DNA of 49,085 nt. Origin: an uncultured Pelagibacteraceae bacterium (GTDB lineage Bacteria; Pseudomonadota; Alphaproteobacteria; Pelagibacterales; Pelagibacteraceae). Position 1 is the first letter of the stretch. Every line of letters begins with the position of its first letter. This document shows, one piece after another, positions 1 to 7,700 of the stretch. The notes beneath the pieces were generated by a model that was not told the origin of the DNA, made no database searches, and worked only from the letters and a program-made list of their open reading frames with translations. Where the stretch lies: positions 1 to 49,085 of the forward strand of contig CACOQC010000005.1 in NCBI GenBank assembly GCA_902629215.1. Reading direction: 5' to 3'. Both the position numbers and the translations under genes were made by a program.

Positions 1-658
1 TTGTTTGAGTAGCGGCGGGAGTTTCAATCTTTGGAGTTTCTGAAACTACTTGATCATTATTTTGAATAATATTTTCTTCAACTTTAACTTCATTATTATT
101 TTCAGTTTCTTTAACTTGATTTTTTAATTTTTCACTCTCTTCATGAACATCATCAAACCATTTTTCTAAAATAGGTATTGCTTCTTCTAAATTTGTTGTA
201 CCTGAAGATGAAATTTTCTGTTTTCCATCAATATAAAGTCTTCCAACCCAATTTTTTGATTTTAGCTCACCCTTATATTTATCTTGTCTTACATATATAT
301 GTAGTCTTCCATCCTTTTTATGAATTACTTGATGGCTAGATCCACCATTTTCTTCTTTTTTTTCATCAGAAGCATCTAAAACTTCTGTTTGTTCTTGGTT
401 TTGATCATTATTATCGTTTACTGATGAAGTTGTTTCATTACTTTGTGTCTCTAGAGTTTTATTTTCCTCATTATTTTCATTTGATTGTATTAAATTTTCA
501 TTTTGATCATTACCCTGATTTGTTTCAGTAGGTTCATTATTATTAGGAGTATTTTCGCCTTCTGGTTGATTATTTTTATCAACTTCAGATTGATTCTCTT
601 CATTTGAGGTAGATGGCTCCTCAATAATATTTTTTTTATCGTCTTCTTGATCTGACAT
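1..658 (-). CDS. Acidic Asn/Gln-rich protein with integrase-arm-like DNA-binding segment (3' end outside window)
   Basis: Open frame from ATG at 658 to the window edge, 219 codons seen, no stop. The first ~115 residues are low-complexity and acidic (Asn, Gln, Glu, Asp, Thr), probably disordered. A compact segment follows at about residues 118-175. It contains GRLHIYV, then WVGRLYIDGKQK, then SSGTTNLEEA and a helix ending KWFDDV. This beta-beta-beta-helix pattern (aromatic-x-x-R, G-K-x-K, S-x-G-T, E-E-A) resembles the AP2-like arm-binding domain at the N-terminus of tyrosine integrases; the resemblance is by eye only. No catalytic recombinase domain is visible, though the C-terminus is missing. 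The acidic low-complexity composition resumes after the segment. The repeat array at 676-1013 begins 18 bases upstream of the start codon, so autoregulation or array binding is possible (inference). Confidence 0.7.
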   Translation of the reverse strand, partial: MSDQEDDKKNIIEEPSTSNEENQSEVDKNNQPEGENTPNNNEPTETNQGNDQNENLIQSNENNEENKTLETQSNETTSSVNDNNDQNQEQTEVLDASDEKKEENGGSSHQVIHKKDGRLHIYVRQDKYKGELKSKNWVGRLYIDGKQKISSSGTTNLEEAIPILEKWFDDVHEESEKLKNQVKETENNNEVKVEENIIQNNDQVVSETPKIETPAATQT

Positions 659-675
659 AATTTTTTTTAATTCAT

Positions 676-1013
676 TTTTTCTAACACAATATCGAATCTC
701 TAACACAAAGTTAGGTTACAGTCTAACACAAAATTGTAAGTTGCATGCTCATATTGGGTCTTTTTTCAAAAAAACAAGTAAAATCAACACTTTTTCACTT
801 AAAAAAAATTTCAATCAAATTTTTAAATTTTCTAGTTATTCATAATTACTCTAACACAAATGAAAAAATTTTATTGTGTTAGAGTAAAATTAATTTGTGT
901 TAGAGTTTTTATTCAAAATGAAAAAATAAAAAAGCTAATAAAATCAACAATAATTGAATTTTTGATAAAAATTAGTGATTTTGTGTTAGAGTATAATTTT
1001 TTTGTGTTAGAGA
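676..1013. repeat. Eight-copy 13-bp repeat array, four copies in each orientation
   Basis: Consensus ACTCTAACACAAA. The 9-bp core CTAACACAA occurs at 681-689, 700-708, 723-731 and 851-859. Its reverse complement TTGTGTTAG occurs at 874-882, 895-903, 981-989 and 1002-1010. All cores are exact; flanks vary slightly. Neighbouring cores are 19, 23, 23, 21 and 21 bp apart, with two longer gaps of 128 and 86 bp. Most copies therefore lie about two helical turns apart on one DNA face. Orientation flips once, between 859 and 874. The array fills the intergenic region upstream of the left-edge gene and looks like a protein-binding array: operator, partition-like site or iteron-like site. The binding protein is unknown. 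Confidence 0.85.
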
Positions 1014-1059
1014 TAAATATTTTTATTAATTTTTTTTTAAAATTGTTCCTTGAACGACG

Positions 1060-1209
1060 ATTTAAGAGAAAATTTTATCAAAATTTCTAATTTCTACTAA
1101 AAATTGAAAGATTTTTTTATAAATTTTTATTTTTTTTCAATTTAAGAGTGTATTTTTATAAAAATTTTTAATTTTAGTAAAAAATAAAAAAAATCTTCTT
1201 ATAATTTTC
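1060..1209. repeat. Imperfect ~70-bp direct repeat, 80-bp period
   Basis: The segment starting at 1060 with ATTTAAGAG recurs at 1140 with the same nine bases. Both continue with a similar run of T-rich, AAAATTT, TAATTT, ACTAAAAA/GTAAAAAA and GATTTTTT/AATCTTCT blocks. The first nine bases match exactly and the rest only with gaps. In DNA this AT-rich, some of the similarity may be chance. Confidence 0.4.
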
Positions 1210-1229
1210 TTAAGATTACCTTTTTAATA

Positions 1230-1532
1230 CTAATTTGGATTACCTTTTATGTCAGTTGTTAATTCCTGATAAATTAAAACTGAAATAGTGTTTAAATTTT
1301 TTACAATTCTTTCAAAATCCCAAGTGAGATCAACATCATTGCAATTTAATTCTTTAAAATAATATACTTCTGCCAATGGTAGAGCTGGAGTTATATCTTC
1401 TGCAATAATATTTAACTGATTTGTTTTTTTTTCAATTGTAAAGTTATATCTACAAACATTTGAAGTGGCCCAATATAAAAGAGAAGAAATAATTATTGCA
1501 ATAAAAATCATTACTTTACTTATTCCAAACAT
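1230..1532 (-). CDS. Small membrane-anchored hypothetical protein
   Basis: 100 residues, ATG start, 10 bp downstream of the phosphatase gene stop on the same strand, so probably co-transcribed with it. Residues about 5-25 form one hydrophobic N-terminal segment (IFIAIIISSLLYWATSNVC), a signal peptide or membrane anchor. The remaining ~75 residues would be periplasmic and are mostly polar, with cysteines near 27 and 64. The family is not recognised. Its position behind an RsbU-like phosphatase gives no firm functional hint. Confidence 0.65.
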   Translation of the reverse strand: MFGISKVMIFIAIIISSLLYWATSNVCRYNFTIEKKTNQLNIIAEDITPALPLAEVYYFKELNCNDVDLTWDFERIVKNLNTISVLIYQELTTDIKGNPN

Positions 1533-1542
1533 AAAAAGTAAA

Positions 1543-2892
1543 TTAAATTCCGTCTACAACTACAATTGTTAAATCATCTTTTTGTATTCGACCAGATTTA
1601 ATTATATCTTCGATAATTTTATTTAATCTGTCGTGATTAGGAATGTGATGATATTTTTTTATATAATCTTTAAATCCATCTGACTCTAGCATGTCTCCTT
1701 TAGTATCTTTAATTTCAGTTATACCATCTGTAAAAATATACATTGAACTATTTGAAAAATTAATTTTAGTTTCTTTAAATTTAAATTTAGGTGCAATACC
1801 TAGAGGTGGTCCTGCTTCTTCAAAATTAGAAAAGTTTCCGTCTTTAGAATAAATTAATGGAGGTTCATGCCCTGCATTAGATAAAGTTAATTCTTTTTTA
1901 TTGCTATCGTAAATTCCTATTAACATTGTCACAAACATTCCTCTTGATGTTGTTTCACATATTTCTGTATTTAAAATATTTAAAAGTTCTGCTGCTGAAT
2001 AATTTGTTTTACTTAAGCATCTATAAAGACTTGATGCTTTAGACATCAACAAAGATGATTTAATTCCTTTACCAGAAACATCTGCAACACCAAATCCGTA
2101 AATACCTTCAGATAGTTTTGCAAAATTATAAAAATCTCCTGAAACAACTTTTGCTGGGATATTAATTCCTGCAATTGGAAAATTTTCTTTTTTGTTTTGC
2201 GATAATAATGTTTTTTGTATTTCACCAACTATTTCTATTTCTTTTTGTAATCTATTTTTATCAATTAAATCTTTTGCCATCTTTGCATTTCTAATTGCTA
2301 AAGCTGCAGGACCAGATAAAGTTTCTAAAAGTTTTCTATCGTTCTCTTCAAAAAGTTTATTGCTTGTTTTTTTATTTAAGCAATGAATAACTCCAATACA
2401 TTCATCTGATACAATTAAAGGTGAACATAAAACTGAATAAGTAGTAAAATTTGTTTTGTTATCTAAATCAAAATAAAATTCAGCAATTTCTCTAACATCT
2501 TTTCTTACGTCGCCAACTCTAATACATTTTTTCATTACTGCTGCTTTACCCATAACTCCTTGTGTTATAGGAATTTCAAAATCTTCTAGATAGGCTTGAT
2601 GTTTAGAAGCTATACACTGAAATGTTTGAGTCTTGTCATCTATTAAAAAAATATTAGCAGCTTGAGCATTAATTCTTTTAATAATTAGTTCTAATGAATT
2701 ATTTAATGTTTCTTTTAGATCAAGAGATTTTGCAAACTCTTGATTCATTATTGTAATTAATTCTAAATCTTTACCACTCGTATCTTCAACTTTATTTGTT
2801 TCCTTTTTTTTTGCGCCAAAAAACATGTTATTTATAAATTGATATTCGTTATATTTTTGATATTTTTGTAATTGATGGAAATCATTATTCAT
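1543..2892 (-). CDS. GAF-domain PP2C-type (RsbU/SpoIIE-like) serine/threonine phosphatase
   Basis: 449 residues, ATG start. A GAF-like sensor domain covers about residues 50-205. It is joined by a helical linker (about 205-235) to a PPM/SpoIIE phosphatase domain to the C-terminus. Phosphatase motifs seen are GDFYN (252-256), ADVSGKG (270-276), NAGHEPP and FTDGITE. The usual second Asp of the GDxxD metal motif is Asn here, so activity could be altered. Proteins of this design dephosphorylate anti-anti-sigma-like partners in partner-switching signalling; no partner kinase or STAS gene is visible. It is cytoplasmic, with no membrane segment. It lies divergent to pilD across 99 bp, at the edge of the pilus genes. 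A link to pili is inference only. Confidence 0.85.
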   Translation of the reverse strand: MNNDFHQLQKYQKYNEYQFINNMFFGAKKKETNKVEDTSGKDLELITIMNQEFAKSLDLKETLNNSLELIIKRINAQAANIFLIDDKTQTFQCIASKHQAYLEDFEIPITQGVMGKAAVMKKCIRVGDVRKDVREIAEFYFDLDNKTNFTTYSVLCSPLIVSDECIGVIHCLNKKTSNKLFEENDRKLLETLSGPAALAIRNAKMAKDLIDKNRLQKEIEIVGEIQKTLLSQNKKENFPIAGINIPAKVVSGDFYNFAKLSEGIYGFGVADVSGKGIKSSLLMSKASSLYRCLSKTNYSAAELLNILNTEICETTSRGMFVTMLIGIYDSNKKELTLSNAGHEPPLIYSKDGNFSNFEEAGPPLGIAPKFKFKETKINFSNSSMYIFTDGITEIKDTKGDMLESDGFKDYIKKYHHIPNHDRLNKIIEDIIKSGRIQKDDLTIVVVDGI

Positions 2893-2991
2893 GCGCCTAA
2901 TTTCTATTTACACCTAACAGATGCAATTATGTTTGTGCAATACTGTATTAATGGGCTCATAGATCTATCCTCTCAAATTAAACTATAAATT

Positions 2992-3756
2992 GTGATCTAT
3001 ATTATAGTATTTATCTTCGGAAGTATATGGGGAAGTTTTAGTAATGTCTGTATACATAGAATCCCTAAAGATATGAGTGTTGTAAAGGGAAGATCATTCT
3101 GTCCTTCATGCAACAAACAAATTAAATGGTACAATAACATTCCTCTGCTATCTTTTATAATCTTAAAAGCTCGGTGCCAAGAATGTTCAGCCAAAATTAA
3201 TACAAAATATTTTTTAGTTGAGTTTATTTCTGGTCTAAATTTTGTTTTGATATTCTATTTATTCGGTATCTCATTAACAACGCTTCTGTTTTTTATTTTA
3301 AGTATATGTTTTCTAATTATTTTTTTTATAGATCTAAAACATTTTATAATCCCAAACGAACTTACATATCCTTTAATGCTTATTGGTTTTCTAAAATCAT
3401 TTGATCCTAATCTTAATTATCATTTGTTTCCAAATTTTATCAATTCATTAATAGGTGGAATTTTTGGTTACGTAATAATTTGGTTAATAATTTTTATTTA
3501 TAAAAAATTAAGAAACAAAGAAGGAATGGGTTTAGGTGATGCAAAATTACTTTCGGTAATTGGTTTTTGGTTTGGCTGGATATCTATTCCGTTTGTAATA
3601 TTTTTTTCATCAGTTGTTGCTTTAATGAGTGTAATTCCTGATTTAATAAGAAATAAAAAAAAACTTTCATCGCAAATACCTTTCGGGCCTTTTATTATTA
3701 TTGGTAATTTAATTTTTCTTTTTTTGTTTGATCAAATTAAATTATTCTTAAATTAA
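2992..3756 (+). CDS. pilD: Type IV prepilin peptidase / N-methyltransferase PilD
   Basis: 254 residues with a GTG start; no upstream ATG fits. It is a polytopic inner-membrane aspartyl protease that cleaves the leader of prepilins after Gly and methylates the new N-terminus. Visible marks are the two CxxC pairs of the cytoplasmic zinc loop (CPSC and CQEC), the first catalytic Asp region (IDLKHFIIPNELT) and the GLGDAKL motif carrying the second Asp. About eight hydrophobic segments are present. Its substrates are presumably the pseudopilins encoded at 10101-13281 on the other strand, plus a major pilin not in this window. The length is normal for the family. Confidence 0.93.
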   Translation: MIYIIVFIFGSIWGSFSNVCIHRIPKDMSVVKGRSFCPSCNKQIKWYNNIPLLSFIILKARCQECSAKINTKYFLVEFISGLNFVLIFYLFGISLTTLLFFILSICFLIIFFIDLKHFIIPNELTYPLMLIGFLKSFDPNLNYHLFPNFINSLIGGIFGYVIIWLIIFIYKKLRNKEGMGLGDAKLLSVIGFWFGWISIPFVIFFSSVVALMSVIPDLIRNKKKLSSQIPFGPFIIIGNLIFLFLFDQIKLFLN

Positions 3757-3820
3757 AATTTTACCCACATTGATCAGCAAATTGTTAGAATTTTATTTTA
3801 AATGATATTATAAAGTAAAT

Positions 3821-4531
3821 ATGAAAAAATTTTTGTCTATAATTATAATTTTACCAATTTGTTTTTATTTATTTATTGAATTCATTGGAGATAGATTTAT
3901 TAAAAATATATTACAAAATAATATATCAAGTTCATTAAACAGAGAAGTATCAATTGAAAAATTAAATATAGATTATTTAAGTGGAGAAGCAGACGCTAAA
4001 GGGATTAAGTTGTTAAATAAAAAGTTTGAAGGTTATTTAGTTAATATAGAGTCAGTTAAAGTAAATTTAGATGCATTCTCAATTTTTTCTAACAACATTA
4101 TAATAAATGATGTGTTGTTAAAAGATATTAGTGTAAATTATTATTTTGATTATGCTGAACAAAAAATTATAGATAACGTAAGATCTCTTCAAGATGATCT
4201 AACATATAGAACTTCAAGTTCTGAATCTAATAAATACTTTAATATTCAAAATCTTGATGTAAAAAATATTTCTTTATCGATATTGTCTCCAGATTTTAAT
4301 ATTGATAAAACCTTTTCACTTAAAGACATGAGCTTTAATAACATTGGTAATACTAAAAAGAGTAATGATTATAAAGATACTTTAAAAAAAGTTTTTAATG
4401 AAACTGTTGATACAATCAAAGAAAAAATAATTAATAATAATTTTTTAGATAAAATTCAAAATTTCAATACAGAGGATTTAGAAGATAAGGTAAAAGATAA
4501 ACTGAAAAATAAACTTAAAAAGTTAATAAAT
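3821..4531 (+). CDS. Short AsmA-like membrane-anchored periplasmic protein
   Basis: 237 residues before the stop. An N-terminal hydrophobic anchor (about 4-22) is followed by a region like the N-terminus of AsmA/TamB-type proteins. This includes NREVSIEKLNIDYLSGEA, then a repeated pattern of short beta strands (LVNIESVKVNLDAFS, IINDVLLKDISVNYYFD). Family members bridge inner and outer membranes or affect lipid transport. This copy is much shorter than AsmA, and its C-terminal 60 residues are lysine-rich and helical. It is followed by a 77-codon gene whose GTG overlaps the stop codon by one base, suggesting co-translation. Assignment to AsmA-like is by pattern only. Confidence 0.7.
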
Positions 4532-4533
4532 TA

Positions 4534-4767
4534 GTGGAAACTTTTTTATTCATTAATATTATTATTACAGCCTTAAATATATTTATTCTAGCTTATGCTT
4601 ACTCTTTAAAATTTTTTCCAATCAAATGGCGTAAGAAAGTTAATCAAGATACTCTTGTGGGTTTGGCTATCATATTTATAACTATGTTAAATATGTTTAT
4701 GTGGATAATTTATTTTTATTATGAAATTTTTGATCCTTTAAAAGAAATTAAAGAACTCATTACTTAA
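4534..4767 (+). CDS. Small two-helix membrane protein, unknown function
   Basis: 77 residues. The GTG start shares one base with the stop codon (TAG) of the AsmA-like gene, a typical coupled arrangement. Two hydrophobic segments (about 4-26 and 41-64) are separated by a basic loop (PIKWRKKVNQD), which predicts an inner-membrane hairpin. The gene ends 2 bp from the end of the convergent pilY1 gene, with no recognisable terminator hairpin between them. The family is not recognised. Confidence 0.65.
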   Translation: METFLFINIIITALNIFILAYAYSLKFFPIKWRKKVNQDTLVGLAIIFITMLNMFMWIIYFYYEIFDPLKEIKELIT

Positions 4768-4769
4768 TA

Positions 4770-7700
4770 TTAGAAGCCTGTATCTCTCCAGCCACCCTTA
4801 TTACTTAAGACTTCACCGGCAATAGCTAGTATTGAATATAATGTATCAGGATTTTCACTAGGTCCGGCAACGTTAGCATATAGCTTGTCACCAAAAATTA
4901 CCAATTCTGATAAGACACCTTCTCTTACAAATGTACAGGCTCCAGCATTGGCAGCACTACCTTTTACTAACTCATGTGAATTGTTAGTACCACATTCATC
5001 ATCTGAGGCACAAATAAAGGCATTTCCTATATTACATCTATTTGCTCCTGGTGGTGGTTCATAAACAGGAAAATACACCTGACCTTTAAATAAAGTTGGT
5101 GGAGCTGAAACTTTCCTATAACTTGCTTCTCCTCCTTGTCCTACTGTGCCATCCGAATTTATTGAAGTTCCATTTAAATATATTACCCAACCATCTTCAC
5201 TAGATGGACAATCATCTCCACTAGAGTCACCTGTTACATCGGAACAAACACTTAAATCATCAATTGATTTTGCAGCATTAGCACCTGTATGTGCAAGTTC
5301 TCTAAAATTAGAATCCGTCTCTTTAGGAATGGTTACATTGTTTAAGTGTTTAAAGTATGGATAATCTCTATCTCTTATTCCATACAAAATGTTGTCCATC
5401 AATGCACTTCTATCCCCTAACTTACCAAAGTCACCTGTTCCGCCAAACAACCAAAAATCTTTTGTATCTACGCCAACTCCTGCATCCATACCAAAGAATG
5501 TATAACGTTTATTTTGTTCCGATGCATTCAATCTAAATAGGGTAGTCTGATCAAACATTTGTGCATTATTTTTCTTAGAGTCAGTCAAATTAATTTTTGT
5601 TATCTTACCTTCTCTATCATTAACATAAACCATTGCACCCCGCCAAGGTATACCAAACGCAGTATCAGGCGTAATTACGATAGGGGTTGTTGGAATAGCA
5701 TTATTAATATTACTTCCATTTGCTGTTGGAATAACATTATTTCCTATTGTTACACCATTAGGATCTGTATCAATAATTGTCATTGGTCCTGAATTTATTT
5801 CGCCACCATAAATTCTTGCAGGGTGAGACATATCATCTAGTTCAATTGCAAATACAGAAGAGCCAGCGCATAAATTATTATTTGCTAAACCTGCACCCAT
5901 TATTGCAACGTATTTGTCGTTTGCTCTTTGACTTTCTTCACCTGGAACATCAGATGGCAATCTCACTATTCTTGGAGTAGACCATGTTTCACCTAAAGTA
6001 CTGTAATCTAAAGTCGGTGGTAATCCAGAAGCTACTGTACATGATGATTGTATAAAGAAATTATTTGTATTTGCTGGTTCAACTGTGCTTCCTCCACCAG
6101 GGTTATATGTCTTAGCATCAGCAAAAGTTATTTCAAAACGACCATTAATCATTCTAGCTGAACTAAATGGGACTGGCACGAACTCTCCATCAATTAATTC
6201 TGATACAGTCAGTTGATCAGCAGCAATTGTTGTTCCATCAGCTACTGGGAAACTAATATCATCAAATGTAAAAGTGGTACCTTGATAACAAGAATTTGTT
6301 CCATCTACAAAAAAAGTTCCACTTGTAGCATCAGCATTACTCTGACAAGGCGCAATATTATCTTGAACAGTTGTCGTAGTTACTGGTGGATCAGCAAATA
6401 GATCATACCCATCATCATCTATAGCTTGACTTAAGTTAGCATCTGCTTTTTGAGCTTCTAGAGATTTTTCAATACTTGCAGAACTTGAAAAGTATTCATA
6501 TTCAGTAATACTTCCCTCATCATCTGCAATGTAGACAACACTGTTTACATAATCGTTAAACACAGAGAACATGTGCAATGGTCCTTTACCAGCTTTAACA
6601 ATAGGGTTTGTGACATCTAGAACTGAAAAACCTGCTCCCCCTCGACCATATGGAACGAAAAGAAGTGTGTGCCAACTCTTTCCATCTTCTATTTGGCCAT
6701 CTATAGTTAAACCTTTCATAAAAACATCATGAACAACTGGTGATCCATCAACACCAAAAATTGCATTAGTTCCTCCTTTGGTGCCATCAACTCTACCGTC
6801 AAGTTCGTCATTAATTAGAATAGGTAATTTACCTGCTATAAATGGTGGAATAAATGCCCACTCCTCTCTTCCTGTTTCTGCGTTAATAGCGTGCAACATT
6901 CCACTATTAGAACCTGCATAAAGAACATTTCTTCTTGTGTTGTGTGTTGCCATGAAGCTTTGGTAATTATTTATAGTTCTAAAGTAAGCTTCTTGATTAT
7001 TATCTGTAAATTGTGTGCTACCATCAGGTGCTCCAATTTCAATTAATTGAGAATGATAAATATCACCTAACACATGATTTCTCACTTCAGTAATATTGCA
7101 ATCACCATCGTAATCAAAATAATCTGTTCCTTTCATAAAATTAACCAAACCTTCTAATTCATCTGTAGTCCCATTAGATCCAACTCCTGTACAGTGTGAC
7201 GAGGCGTTATGGTAATCATCTAGTCGAAAACCAAGTCTTAAAAACAGATTATTAATTCCATTTAAATTTTCAGTATCTGTATTAAAATTATCCCAATTAC
7301 CGATATAGCTGACTTCCGGCATAGCCGTCCAAATATTTCTGCTATCACTAGAACCTGCAGCAGTTGATTGTTCTTTTATTTTTTCAGCTGCGTCCCAATT
7401 TCCTGGGAAATCTGCATCATGTTCTACTGTTCCATCAGGGTTTAATCCCTTCTTCAAAATAGTTCCTTGCCATTCACCAAATTGCTCGTAAGCAAATTGA
7501 GCTTGATACAAAGAACCACCCTCTTGAATGGTTGCAGTAATTGAAGGTGCGGTAAATGAAAGTCTTTCAGCAAGAATCTGTCTTATTTTTGATTGTAATT
7601 GAGTTTTGAGTTGCTCTGGAGTATCTGCAACTATAGTTGGCTCACAATCGGTACTATTTGCATCATCACAAGATCCAATACGTGCTAAATTGTCGAATAA

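Larger units (their letters stand above)
659..1229. other. 571-bp non-coding AT-rich intergenic region
   Basis: This is the longest gene-free stretch in the window. Its left half holds the eight-copy repeat array. Its right half (about 1014-1229) is nearly pure A/T, with long T runs and a weak internal direct repeat. A 76-codon open frame at 860-1090 on the plus strand translates the repeats themselves (recurring CVRV and FVLE words) and is not judged to be a gene. The region must contain the promoter of the left-edge gene. No tRNA or other structured RNA is recognisable. Confidence 0.75.

Noticed and set aside
750-761. Motif CATATTGGGTCT, similar to CATATTGGTCT at 14344-14354 upstream of the outer-membrane protein gene
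   Set aside because: Only two copies with a one-base length difference; not enough to call a regulatory motif.
676-1013. CRISPR array
   Set aside because: Repeats are 13 bp, in both orientations, with spacers from about 10 to 119 bp and no cas genes nearby.
676-1013. Standard oriC with DnaA boxes
   Set aside because: The repeat does not resemble TTATCCACA and no dnaA, parA or parB gene is in the window; an atypical replication role remains only a possibility.
860-1090. 76-codon open frame on the plus strand
   Set aside because: It is a by-product of AT-rich DNA crossing the repeat array; its protein repeats follow the DNA repeats and no family or ribosome site supports it.
4768-4769. Terminator between the convergent 77-residue protein gene and pilY1
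   Set aside because: Only 2 bp separate the genes and no GC-rich hairpin with a T run was seen on either side.
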